A stretch of DNA of 51,391 nucleotides from positions 1 to 51,391 of the forward strand of contig CAYXJR010000025.1 of the NCBI GenBank assembly GCA_964465145.1. Reading direction: 5' to 3'. Every line of letters begins with the position of its first letter. Position 1 is the stretch's first letter. The notes beneath the pieces are model-generated. The model searched no databases. It had not been told where the DNA came from and saw only the letters and a list, made by a program, of their open reading frames with translations. Source of the stretch: JAUVKA01 sp964465145. Its GTDB lineage: Bacteria; Bacteroidota; Bacteroidia; Bacteroidales; UBA12481. This document shows, piece by piece, positions 1 to 8,422 of the stretch. Made by a program: the position numbers and the translations under genes.

Positions 1-52
1 TTTTTTATTTTACTGAATTTCAATAGTTTACAAAATTATATACACATGAAAA
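1..52 (+). repeat. 52-bp terminal inverted repeat, left copy (leader plus start codon)
   Basis: This 52-bp stretch is identical to the reverse complement of 51337-51388 at the other edge of the window. It covers the AT-rich leader and the first codons (ATGAAAA) of the lipoprotein gene here, and the leader and first codons of the 119-residue gene at the right edge. Similarity ends abruptly inside codon 3 of both genes. A match this long is far beyond chance. It may be a multi-copy promoter/leader, an invertible repeat, or an assembly breakpoint; the sequence does not decide between them. Confidence 0.9.
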
Positions 53-549
53 AGAATTTCCTTCTGTACGGAATGATAATGATTGCACTAATGATCTTTG
101 CCAGTGCCTGCAGTAAATACGATGAAGGGCCTGGTTTGAGCCTTTATTCCAAGGGAAAAAGGGTTCAGGGAAGATGGTATTTCAGCCGGGTGCTTTATAA
201 TGATGTTGATTCTACTGATGTATACCGTGTAGAGCCTATTCAGGCGATTGAGTTCCTCCTGGATCCGGAACGTGGAGTAGATTGGAGTGCCTATACATGG
301 AATCGCAATATGGGTGTTAATACAGCCGGTGCGGCACAAATAGATTATGGGTTCTGGCGGTTCTCGGAGGAAATGGATTCCTTGCGGATGATTACCACTA
401 TTAAGGTTTGGCCTGGTGTTGATGCCATTCAAGACACAACGGAGTACAACTGGAAAATAATTCGACTGGCATACACAGAATTCTGGCTTGAGCGTATGGC
501 AGATGACACAACCAAAATCCAGTGGAAACTGTGGAAACTGGCCTATTAA
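46..549 (+). CDS. Putative lipoprotein, 167 aa, unknown function
   Basis: The product starts with a lipoprotein signal peptide: two lysines, a hydrophobic core, and a lipobox-like FASAC with Cys at about residue 22. It is therefore probably anchored in the outer or inner membrane facing the periplasm. The rest is rich in Trp, Tyr and acidic residues, with short strand-like segments (RVQGRWYFSRVLYND, EFWLERM), consistent with a small lipocalin-like beta barrel as in many Bacteroidota lipoproteins. That fold is my inference. The ATG at 46 is the first codon after the repeated 5' leader. The gene is convergent with ftcD, with about 30 bp between the stops. I do not recognise a named family. Confidence 0.75.
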   Translation: MKKNFLLYGMIMIALMIFASACSKYDEGPGLSLYSKGKRVQGRWYFSRVLYNDVDSTDVYRVEPIQAIEFLLDPERGVDWSAYTWNRNMGVNTAGAAQIDYGFWRFSEEMDSLRMITTIKVWPGVDAIQDTTEYNWKIIRLAYTEFWLERMADDTTKIQWKLWKLAY

Positions 550-578
550 GGGCCTTACTCCAAAGCAGTAATTTTCCT

Positions 579-2264
579 TTAGATCTTGCTGTCGACTATT
601 GCCAGTATCTTTCTCTCCAATTCAGAGGCTTGATCCACAAGTTGTTGCCCTTTTAAAAGTATTTCCTTACTAAAGGCTTTGTCCTTTAGGCCTGCCGTGT
701 TGATCTTCACATTCAAATAGGCTCCAATCACCGCGGATCGTGCAGCAAGAGCAGCCACACCGGCATCTGAAACAGAATTTGGATTGCCTGTTTCTGCCAT
801 GGCAGCTATAACTTCCATTGATTCATATGCCAGATTCATCGTTTTGAAAGGAACCTCAATAGCATAACGTGTTGCATCCTGTATGGCCCGGTTCCGTAAC
901 TTTTTTTCTTCCTCGCCAGATTTGGGTAAGCCAAAAGCATCCATGATCCGCTTAAATGCCAGGGTATCTTCATCTACCACCTTGAGGAGTCCATCAACAT
1001 AGTACTGTCCCTTGACTGCCCAGTTGGAGAACTCTTCCCAGCGATCATCCCAGCCTCGTTTATGAGCCGAGAGATTAGCAACCATGGTGGCCAGAGATGC
1101 TCCAAGAGAGCCCATATAGGCAGAGATTGAACCACCTCCCGGAGCGGGAGATTCTGAAGCCGTTTCATAGGCAAATTCCTTAAGATTCATAGAAATCAGC
1201 CGCTTAGAACCTGTGTCCTCCAAAAGGTATTCGATGATTTTTTCCCTGGGATGGAATGGTTTTAATTCGCCCAGCCCCATGGATTTAACAGCGATCTTGA
1301 TCAATTCTGATTCTGGCAGTCCAACAGATCTTTGCTGCTTCAACAGGAAATATCTCCCAGCTTCCAGAATGGCATCCAGAGGGATCAGTCCAACCAACTC
1401 AGACCCGGTAACTCTTAAGCCACGGAGCCTTGCTTTTTCAAATACCTCATCATAGGCGATATGAACCGGTGTAACAGTAATATCTGTTAAGTTCATAGAG
1501 ATCTGACAGATCCCAAATTCTTCTATATACCAGCCTATTGCCTTAACTTTTTTCAGGCTTCCCGCAATACGGACGGGCTGCCCATTTTCCTCATTTACTG
1601 TCTTCCCGGTAACAGGATCCCCCTCCCGCATTGTCCTCCCTGCCTCACGAACATCAAAAGCAACTGCATTGGCCCTCCTGGTGGATGTGGTATTTAGGTT
1701 GACATTGTATGCAACAAGGAAATTCCTGGCCCCGATAGCAATTGCTCCAGTCTGGGCAACAAATTTTGCCGGGCCGAAATCCGGTTTCCATTCCGGGTTT
1801 GTCAGTTTTTCAGGCAGGCCCTCGTATTCTCCGCTCCGCACATGAGCAAGGTTTTTTCTCCCTTCTGAGAAAGCTGCAAATTCATAGCAGAAAACCGGAA
1901 ACTTAAGCTCTTCGCCTACCCGCTTAGCAAGCATGCGGGCATATTTCACGGTTTCTTCCATGGAAATATTAGCTATAGGAACAAAAGGGCAAACATCCGT
2001 TGCCCCAAATCGGGGGTGTTCTCCTTTGTGATGCCTCATGTCAATCAGCTCTGCAGCTTTCTTTATGGCCAGAAATGCTGCATCCACTACTTCGTCAGGA
2101 GTTCCCACGAAGGTTACTACCGTCCGGTTGGTGGCTTTCCCGGGGTCTACATCGAGCAGACGTACGCTTTCCACCGACTCAATCTGATCAGTAATTTGTT
2201 TTATAATTGTCATATCCTTCCCTTCAGAGAAGTTAGGGACACATTCAATAAGTTTCTTTTTCAT
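579..2264 (-). CDS. ftcD: Bifunctional glutamate formimidoyltransferase / formiminotetrahydrofolate cyclodeaminase
   Basis: The protein should move the formimino group of formiminoglutamate to tetrahydrofolate and then deaminate it to methenyl-THF, the last steps of one histidine degradation route in the cytoplasm. The N-terminal half matches formiminotransferase (LIECVPNFSEGKD at the start; HHKGEHPRFGATDVCPF near residue 80). The C-terminal ~200 residues are the cyclodeaminase, with the glycine-rich ESPAPGGGSISAYMGSLGAS. About 561 residues fits the fused two-domain form. The reading frame continues upstream to TTG at 2270, but I prefer ATG at 2264. It lies downstream of hutI, separated by a heptanucleotide repeat array that forms most of its leader. 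Confidence 0.93.
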   Translation of the reverse strand: MKKKLIECVPNFSEGKDMTIIKQITDQIESVESVRLLDVDPGKATNRTVVTFVGTPDEVVDAAFLAIKKAAELIDMRHHKGEHPRFGATDVCPFVPIANISMEETVKYARMLAKRVGEELKFPVFCYEFAAFSEGRKNLAHVRSGEYEGLPEKLTNPEWKPDFGPAKFVAQTGAIAIGARNFLVAYNVNLNTTSTRRANAVAFDVREAGRTMREGDPVTGKTVNEENGQPVRIAGSLKKVKAIGWYIEEFGICQISMNLTDITVTPVHIAYDEVFEKARLRGLRVTGSELVGLIPLDAILEAGRYFLLKQQRSVGLPESELIKIAVKSMGLGELKPFHPREKIIEYLLEDTGSKRLISMNLKEFAYETASESPAPGGGSISAYMGSLGASLATMVANLSAHKRGWDDRWEEFSNWAVKGQYYVDGLLKVVDEDTLAFKRIMDAFGLPKSGEEEKKLRNRAIQDATRYAIEVPFKTMNLAYESMEVIAAMAETGNPNSVSDAGVAALAARSAVIGAYLNVKINTAGLKDKAFSKEILLKGQQLVDQASELERKILAIVDSKI

Positions 2265-2282
2265 CTCCAAAATATTTTAATC

Positions 2283-2436
2283 CGTTATCTGTCATCCGTC
2301 ATCTGTCATCTGTCATCCGTCATCCGTCATCTGTCATCTGTCATCTGTCATCTGTCATCTGTCATCCGTCATCCGTCACCTGTCATCCGTCACCTGTCAC
2401 CCGTCACCCGTCACCCGTCCCCCGTCACCTGTCATC
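2283..2436. repeat. Heptanucleotide tandem repeat, 22 units of YGTCAYC
   Basis: Twenty-two consecutive 7-bp units (CGTCATC, TGTCATC, CGTCACC, TGTCACC and close variants) run without interruption; a partial unit follows. Read on the minus strand the unit is GRTGACR. Variation is mostly C/T at unit positions 1 and 6. The ATC form dominates on the ftcD side and the ACC form on the hutI side, as expected for local unit-by-unit spread. The array contains the hutI stop codon and fills most of the hutI-ftcD gap. Seven is not a multiple of three, so changes in unit number would alter the hutI C-terminus. Confidence 0.95.
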
Positions 2437-3659
2437 CGTCCGTTAAGAATAACCAGGTCAATCAGATGAGAGCCGTAGGCATATGGTAGAAATTCCAAGC
2501 TCGGTACCTTCTTTGTAATAATGATATTCGCTTTTTTCCCCCTGTCGATACTGCCCATTTCTTTTTCCACACCCATGGCATAGGCTGAGTTTAGCGTAAC
2601 TGCATTTAATGCTTCTGTAGGAAGCATGCCCAGTTTAATACATGCCAGGGACATAATAAGCTTCATATTCCCATTTGGGGATGAGCCAGGATTGAAGTCT
2701 GAAGCAAGAGCCAGAGGGAGTCCTGAATCGATCATTTTCCTAGCCGGGGGCCAGTTCATTCCCAGAAAGAATGCAGCTCCCGGTAAAAGAGTAGGCATGG
2801 TACCGGAGTCTCTCAGCACCTCAATCTCTTCTTCTCCGGTGAATTCAAGATGATCAACCGATAAGGCCTTATTTTTGACACCAACCTGTATCCCACCCGA
2901 GAAATCAAGTTCATTGGCATGTATCTTGGGCCTTAGTCCATAATTGGCGGCGGCTTGCAAGATACGGTCAGTTTCACCTACTGTGAAAAACCCACGGTCG
3001 CAAAAAACATCAACAAAATCAGCCAGTCCTTCCCCGGCTATCCGGGGCAGCATTTCCTTTATCACCTTGTCGACATAATCGTTTTGACGGCCTCTGTATT
3101 CCAGGGGAACGGAGTGGGCTCCTAAAAACGTGGCCCGTATGGTTAGTGGTGTTGTTTCCTTAAGTCGACGTATCACCCGAAGCATTTTAATTTCAGACTC
3201 AACATCCAATCCATAGCCGCTTTTGATTTCCACGGCACCTGTCCCGAAGGAAATAATTTCATGAATTCTGCATAATGATTGTTGGTAAAGATCTTCTTCA
3301 CTAGTATAGCGTAATAGTTTGGCACTGTTGTTAATACCTCCTCCGTGCCGGGCTATTTCCTCATAGGACAAGCCATGGATTTTATCGATATATTCTTGTT
3401 CCCTGCTTCCGGCAAATACCAGGTGAGTGTGAGAGTCGCAAAAAGCCGGCATTACTAGTTTGCCTCTGGCGTCAATAATCGTTCCCTGGCTTTCAGGACA
3501 ATCTTCCATTTTGCCATAATCAATAATACGGTCATCCCTGAGCAGAAGAAATGCATCTTGTATGGCTGGTATGACTGACATGTCTTTCCCACAAACCATT
3601 GGGATATTTTCCCGGTGTACCTGGAGAAGGGATTTTGCGTTCCGGATAAGTATTTCCAT
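2397..3659 (-). CDS. hutI: Imidazolonepropionase
   Basis: The enzyme hydrolyses 4-imidazolone-5-propanoate to N-formimino-L-glutamate, the step just before the ftcD product acts. It is an amidohydrolase: the metal-binding CDSHTHLVFAGSREQEY lies near residue 75, followed by EIKSGYGLD, a histidine in FLGAHSVP, IHANELDF, and the late SALASDFNPGSSP-like segment (ALASDFNPGSSPNGNM). At 420 residues it has the usual length. The last ~15 residues (GRMTGDGGRVTGDG) are encoded by the heptanucleotide array and are unlikely to be functional. The ATG at 3659 lies 9 nt after the upstream aminopeptidase stop, so the two are probably co-transcribed. hutH and hutU are not in the window. Confidence 0.93.
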   Translation of the reverse strand: MEILIRNAKSLLQVHRENIPMVCGKDMSVIPAIQDAFLLLRDDRIIDYGKMEDCPESQGTIIDARGKLVMPAFCDSHTHLVFAGSREQEYIDKIHGLSYEEIARHGGGINNSAKLLRYTSEEDLYQQSLCRIHEIISFGTGAVEIKSGYGLDVESEIKMLRVIRRLKETTPLTIRATFLGAHSVPLEYRGRQNDYVDKVIKEMLPRIAGEGLADFVDVFCDRGFFTVGETDRILQAAANYGLRPKIHANELDFSGGIQVGVKNKALSVDHLEFTGEEEIEVLRDSGTMPTLLPGAAFFLGMNWPPARKMIDSGLPLALASDFNPGSSPNGNMKLIMSLACIKLGMLPTEALNAVTLNSAYAMGVEKEMGSIDRGKKANIIITKKVPSLEFLPYAYGSHLIDLVILNGRMTGDGGRVTGDG

Positions 3660-3668
3660 AGATTAGTT

Positions 3669-5456
3669 TTATATGGCTTGAGTTTTCGCTTTGAGCCATT
3701 TTATCTCCTCATCATCAAGGCCTGGTCCAAGCTTTGTCATGACTTCCTGGTGGTAAGCATTGAGCCAGCTTTTTTCCTCGGGGCTCAACAATTCCGTATC
3801 AATCAAATTAATATCAATAGGGGCCAGAGTAAGAGTTTCGAACTTATAAAAGCGCCCAAATTCATTTTCCATATCTTCCACCACCAGAGTTACATTTTCC
3901 GTTCTCATCCCGTACTGTCCATCCCGGTAAATTGCCGGTTCGACGGTAGTCACCATACCGGGCTCCATTTGGGTGTTCATATGTCCGGATGCCCCCGTCC
4001 CAATGGTTTGCGGCCCTTCATGAACATTAAGAAAGAAACCCACGCCATGGCCTGTCCCGTGTCCGTAGTTCAGGCCATGATCCCACAGGGCTTTCCGGGC
4101 CAGGATATCCATCTGGTAACCCCTGGTACCCTTAGGGAACCGTAATATGGATACCCCTATGGTTCCCCTGAGAGCCAGTGTGAAGTCTCTTTTTTGCCCG
4201 GCAGTTACCTCTCCCAGGCTTATGGTCCGGGTGGTGTCTGTGGTGCCGTCAAGATATTGTCCCCCGGTGTCACAAAGATAAATGTTGTTGGGCTCCAGCT
4301 CAATATCGGTTCTTTCGTTAACACTGTAATGGACCACAGCTCCATGCTCAGCAAAGGAGGAAATAGGATAAAAACTTGGACCCTGGAAATTAGCCTGTTC
4401 TCCCCTGAATGCTTCCAGCTTTCTTGCCGCTGAAAGTTCGGTGATTTTAATTTTGCCAAGGTTTTTATCGAGCCAGTAAAGAAATTTCACCCAGGCAACT
4501 CCATCCCTGATCATGACCTTCCTAAGTCCTTTAATCTCAATATCATTTTTTATTGCCTTCATCCTGGCAACTATACCTAATCCTTCAATAATGCGGCTGT
4601 TTGATGGCAGTGATTGGTAAAGCTGGTAGTTAGTTTTTCCAGGATCCAGCATTATCCCGGCGTTCTCTTCCAGGGTGGACACAACAAGTTGAACATCCCG
4701 GTAATCCATGAAGCTAACCCCATCATTTTGCATCTCAATCTTCAGCAGGCTGGGGACTTTTTCGGGATCAATGAAAAGGATAGCATGCCTTGCAGATATC
4801 ATTGCATAGCAAACAAATACCGGATTAAAAGAAACGTCTTTGCCCCGAAGATTAAGAAGCCAGGCAACTTCATCCAGGGTGCAAACCAATATATAATCGG
4901 CTTTATTATTTACCAGTTCTTTCCGGACTCTGCTTATCTTTTCCTTCCTGGATTCGCCTGCAAATACTACATCATGTTCAAAAACAGGATTTTTAGGTAA
5001 TTCAGGCCGATCATTCCACACCTTACCCGGTATATCAATATTTGAAACCAGGTTTATCCCAACAGGTTTAAAGGCAGATTCCATAAGGCGAAACATGCTG
5101 AGAGAAATAACCTGCCCATCGATGGCTACTTTACTGCCCTCAGCAAGATTTGCCGATAACCAGTCAATATGTTCCGGTGTATGGGGTATTTTAAGTTTGA
5201 CTAATTTTATTTCACTATTCTTTAATTGTTCTTCGGCCTGAATAAAATATCGGGAATCCGTCCATAAGCCTGCAAAATTCATAGTGATGACTACTGTACC
5301 AGCAGAGCCATTGAATCCTGAAACCCATTCGCGAGCCGACCAATGAGATGGAATGTATTCCCCCATGTGAGGGTCGGTGGAAGGTATAATGCAGGCATCG
5401 AGATCGTTACTTCTCATGTACTTGTGTATTTCAGGAATAATATGTGCTTTATTCAT
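3669..5456 (-). CDS. Xaa-Pro aminopeptidase (aminopeptidase P, M24 family)
   Basis: A cytoplasmic metallopeptidase expected to remove N-terminal residues before proline. The creatinase-like N-terminal domains (SHWSAREWVSGFNGSAGT near residue 40-57) precede a C-terminal pita-bread domain. Its metal ligands are visible: two Asp in YLCDTGGQYLDGTTDTTR, His in HGTGHGVGFFLNVHEGP, Glu in VTTVEPAIY and Glu in RTENVTLV. At 595 residues it matches the long Bacteroidota and eukaryote-type form. It is the first gene of a likely operon with hutI and ftcD. That placement suggests a shared role in using peptides and amino acids, but this is inference. Confidence 0.92.
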   Translation of the reverse strand: MNKAHIIPEIHKYMRSNDLDACIIPSTDPHMGEYIPSHWSAREWVSGFNGSAGTVVITMNFAGLWTDSRYFIQAEEQLKNSEIKLVKLKIPHTPEHIDWLSANLAEGSKVAIDGQVISLSMFRLMESAFKPVGINLVSNIDIPGKVWNDRPELPKNPVFEHDVVFAGESRKEKISRVRKELVNNKADYILVCTLDEVAWLLNLRGKDVSFNPVFVCYAMISARHAILFIDPEKVPSLLKIEMQNDGVSFMDYRDVQLVVSTLEENAGIMLDPGKTNYQLYQSLPSNSRIIEGLGIVARMKAIKNDIEIKGLRKVMIRDGVAWVKFLYWLDKNLGKIKITELSAARKLEAFRGEQANFQGPSFYPISSFAEHGAVVHYSVNERTDIELEPNNIYLCDTGGQYLDGTTDTTRTISLGEVTAGQKRDFTLALRGTIGVSILRFPKGTRGYQMDILARKALWDHGLNYGHGTGHGVGFFLNVHEGPQTIGTGASGHMNTQMEPGMVTTVEPAIYRDGQYGMRTENVTLVVEDMENEFGRFYKFETLTLAPIDINLIDTELLSPEEKSWLNAYHQEVMTKLGPGLDDEEIKWLKAKTQAI

Positions 5457-5511
5457 AAGGTTTTATACTACTGATTCCAGCCCTAACCCTTCCCTTGAAT
5501 GGATTTCAGCC

Positions 5512-6471
5512 TTAATTTATTAGAATTCTTGATATTAGCCTGATTTTACTGTTTTCAAGGGAGATAAAATAAAGGCCGGGCGAAAACGAATCTGTTTCTA
5601 AATACAGGGATCCATCGGCCTGGATCAGTCCTGTGTAAGTGACCCTGCCCAGGACATCAATAAGCTTAATGACTGCTTCACCGTCTTCCCCGGAAAGCCA
5701 GTTAATGTGGAAAGCCTCGCTGGCGGGATTTGGGTATACCTGTAATTGTTCACTGGTGAAAAGGTAGTCTGGCTCTGTACTGTTTATTACCGATTTAAAG
5801 ATATCATCAAAAAACTTCAAAGAAACAGGTATCCTGAAAAGGAGGCCAGATGTATGATCTCTAATGTATTCCACAAACTCATGCTCAATACCATATTTGC
5901 TCAGGGTGTCGGATAAAGCCCGGTTGTGATGTATCAATTTGTATTCGTCCAGTATGCCGCAGTCGAAATAGATCGGGGTATCGAAGTTTTCGGGCAGGGA
6001 AGCGGCTAATTGAGAAATGTTATGGGGTTTCCATCGTTCCATCACTTCAGGGATTATATCACCCTGCTCATCCATTGGAAAATCCACCAGATTATCTGCA
6101 TCAGGGTTGGGGGAAAAAGCGCCTGCCATGGAAACCATAAGATTAGTAAGTCCTTTTCCCGGCTCATAGCGCCAATCGTAGGGAGGCTGATTTCCCTGTT
6201 CTGCTTTAAGATCAGGAATAAGATTATCCAGAAGGTCAAAATTTACCGGACCCGAATGAGCTGCAACAGCTGCATAATACTCGGGGTGCTTGAAAACCTG
6301 TTTAAATGCCCCGTAGGCACCCATAGAAAACCCCCAAATCCCCCTGAAGGATTTCTGTCCCAGGGCATTGCTGTAGTATGAAATAATCAGATCACGCCCA
6401 GAGGAATCCTGAGCTGAGACGGACTGTACCCAAATAAAAAGGACAGCAATAACGAACAGTTTTTTTATCAT
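5512..6471 (-). CDS. Secreted esterase-like protein with T9SS sorting domain, N-terminal half deleted
   Basis: A signal peptide (to about residue 20, ending SVSA-QD) is followed after only ~25 residues by the alpha/beta-hydrolase nucleophile elbow GIWGFSMGAYGAFKQ (GxSxG). Members of the esterase D/putative esterase family normally have roughly 100 or more residues before this point. The later core (HPEYYAAVAAHSGP, IYFDCGILDEYKL, a histidine in VEYIRDHTSG) is present. The C-terminal ~75 residues form a Type IX secretion sorting domain (VYPNPASEAF, DVLGRV, GLYFISLE). The frame is intact. I infer an in-frame deletion that removed the first strands of the hydrolase fold, so the product is probably inactive although still exportable. 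Confidence 0.8.
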   Translation of the reverse strand: MIKKLFVIAVLFIWVQSVSAQDSSGRDLIISYYSNALGQKSFRGIWGFSMGAYGAFKQVFKHPEYYAAVAAHSGPVNFDLLDNLIPDLKAEQGNQPPYDWRYEPGKGLTNLMVSMAGAFSPNPDADNLVDFPMDEQGDIIPEVMERWKPHNISQLAASLPENFDTPIYFDCGILDEYKLIHHNRALSDTLSKYGIEHEFVEYIRDHTSGLLFRIPVSLKFFDDIFKSVINSTEPDYLFTSEQLQVYPNPASEAFHINWLSGEDGEAVIKLIDVLGRVTYTGLIQADGSLYLETDSFSPGLYFISLENSKIRLISRILIN

Positions 6472-6515
6472 TTTTCAGAATTCCAATTCATATTTGCAGC
6501 TCATTAAATAATGTG

Positions 6516-7697
6516 TCACATCAATCCTCTTAGTATATATGCCAGGCTTACCCCGAGGTAATTGCCTAGTGCATATCCAATAATACCAACTGCAAGCCCC
6601 GAGATAATAACTTCCTTGTTTTTCAATGCTCCGGCAACAACCGGAACAAAAGGCGGTGAAAAAGCCAGTGCGGTTGAGGTAATAATAACAGTATCAGTAT
6701 CAACCTTAAAAATCATGGACAGTAGAACGTGGATGATCAAACTCCCCCATACAGCAAGGGCCACATAGAAAAACAAGCTGGTAGAAATATTCACCAGGCT
6801 TTTAAGGTCGGCCATGGAAGCAACAGCCATACTAAAGACAATGATCAGGTACATCCCGAGTTGGAAGGATTTTTTTATCCGATTCACTTTTTTAATAAAC
6901 GAAGCAGCTATTCCTATGGTAGTGATGAACAAGATAATTACAGTGGTTTGGGCATCTTCGGGAAACAGAGACATAATTCCAAAACCCGAGCCGAAAATCA
7001 AAATGGATAAACCCAGAGCAGCCAGCAAGGGAAGCAGGATCTTTTTTTGAAATATACCACTGTAGGAATCCATTTCTGCAACATCAATTTCATCCGGATT
7101 GGTATTTACTTCAATTGATTGTTTCGATTTTGGTAAAACAAGATTCAGAGCCCGTTGTCCAATTGTGATGATAAAGATAAACCAGACCAGGCAAATCACC
7201 ATATCATAGGTATGTGTGAGAATATAGGTGTTCTGATTTACCTGCAGGGCAGTTTTAATAGCTGCCATATTGGGTGTCCCTCCAGTATAAACGCCGGTTA
7301 ATAATCCAGAAATTTTCCAGCCTTCTTCAAGATCTGGTCCGAAAATATAAAACCCAAGTACAACCATAGAAATCACCGACACGAAAGCCAGAATCATGCT
7401 TAGCAAAGTCTTTTTTGCCTGTTTTAACCATTTTTTGAAATTCAATGAAAATAACAGCAAAGGCAGAGCAAGTAGAATAGTTATTTCTGCAATCCATTGG
7501 GGGATAGTCATGTCCGACATCGCTACTACCGGGTCAAGAGATGTTGGAGGTATAATTTCAAGAACACGTAAAAGGATTCCTATAGCATAGGCCCAAAGAA
7601 TAGCTCCGATCTTGTTGACCCATTTTATTTTCTCGCATAGGTAGAGTATCAAAACAGGGGTTACAAGGAAGACAACAACAAGGGTAACTTTTTGCAT
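6516..7697 (-). CDS. DUF819 family membrane protein
   Basis: A multi-spanning inner-membrane protein of 393 residues with about ten hydrophobic segments. It matches the DUF819 (YjcL-like) family in layout, including the conserved SGLLTGVYTGGTPNMAAI stretch near residue 140, which resembles helix-break glycine motifs of transporters. A hydrophilic loop near residues 190-215 separates two halves, as in inverted-repeat carriers. The substrate is unknown. It lies between the esterase and lolA on the same strand with short gaps. Confidence 0.85.
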   Translation of the reverse strand: MQKVTLVVVFLVTPVLILYLCEKIKWVNKIGAILWAYAIGILLRVLEIIPPTSLDPVVAMSDMTIPQWIAEITILLALPLLLFSLNFKKWLKQAKKTLLSMILAFVSVISMVVLGFYIFGPDLEEGWKISGLLTGVYTGGTPNMAAIKTALQVNQNTYILTHTYDMVICLVWFIFIITIGQRALNLVLPKSKQSIEVNTNPDEIDVAEMDSYSGIFQKKILLPLLAALGLSILIFGSGFGIMSLFPEDAQTTVIILFITTIGIAASFIKKVNRIKKSFQLGMYLIIVFSMAVASMADLKSLVNISTSLFFYVALAVWGSLIIHVLLSMIFKVDTDTVIITSTALAFSPPFVPVVAGALKNKEVIISGLAVGIIGYALGNYLGVSLAYILRGLM

Positions 7698-7717
7698 ATG
7701 ATTGGATTAAGTTATGA

Positions 7718-8338
7718 TTATCGCATATCGTATACCTCAACTCCAGGGTATTTGGATTTATCAAAAATAAAAAACCTGTCATCAACCTGAATATCGGTCA
7801 GCATGTTTTTAATTTTTATAATGTAATTGTTCCCGTCCAGGCCCTCATAGAAAACTTCTTTAATCTGATTTTTCAGAGGATCGGTATTAAGAATTAGAAG
7901 CTTGTAATTTTCATTTTCCTCCAGGGGTATCAGTTCCACCCGGTTAAGCCCATTTTCTTTACCTAAATACCTGAGCTTATAATCCTCCTTATAGATATTG
8001 AATATGGTTTTAGGATTAAAAAAATCGCTTTCAGCAGGATCCATAATGTTCGCTTCATTGAATTCCTCCATATAAACCCACATAGTCTTTCCATCACTAA
8101 AAGCAAGCATTCCCATAATCGAAAGTCTGAATTTCTCTGCCTGCATCACCAGGCTTCCTTCATAGGTGTCGTAAATATCAGCATCTTTATTTTCCAGTGA
8201 GAAGCTGAAATCAGCCTGGATGGTATTATATGATTGCATTAGCGCCGATACTTTATCCAGTATAGCGCCGGGATCCTCCTGGGCCCTGCCGGTAAATGCT
8301 GAAATTAGCAGGAGCATATAGCAAAAATAGTATTTCAT
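7718..8338 (-). CDS. lolA: LolA-like outer-membrane lipoprotein carrier
   Basis: A periplasmic protein of the LolA fold, expected to ferry lipoproteins from the inner to the outer membrane. A signal peptide (MKYYFCYMLLLISAFTGRAQ) is followed by a typical opening helix (ILDKVSALMQSYNTIQADF), then beta-rich sequence (GKTMWVYMEEFNEANI). I chose ATG at 8338 because it gives a clean signal peptide; the in-frame ATG 39 nt upstream would put a hydrophilic extension before it. It is immediately downstream of ftsK, a pairing seen often in Bacteroidota. Confidence 0.85.
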   Translation of the reverse strand: MKYYFCYMLLLISAFTGRAQEDPGAILDKVSALMQSYNTIQADFSFSLENKDADIYDTYEGSLVMQAEKFRLSIMGMLAFSDGKTMWVYMEEFNEANIMDPAESDFFNPKTIFNIYKEDYKLRYLGKENGLNRVELIPLEENENYKLLILNTDPLKNQIKEVFYEGLDGNNYIIKIKNMLTDIQVDDRFFIFDKSKYPGVEVYDMR

Positions 8339-8422
8339 TTCAGTATTTTTTATCAATTGCATGAACTGAACCAACATAAATAGCCTGACAAATAGAACTT
8401 TTTAAAATATGAGAATCCAGTT

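Noticed and set aside
2016..2489. A 157-codon plus-strand frame running through the heptanucleotide array.
   Set aside because: It lies opposite ftcD and its end is repeat-encoded; low-complexity shadow frame.
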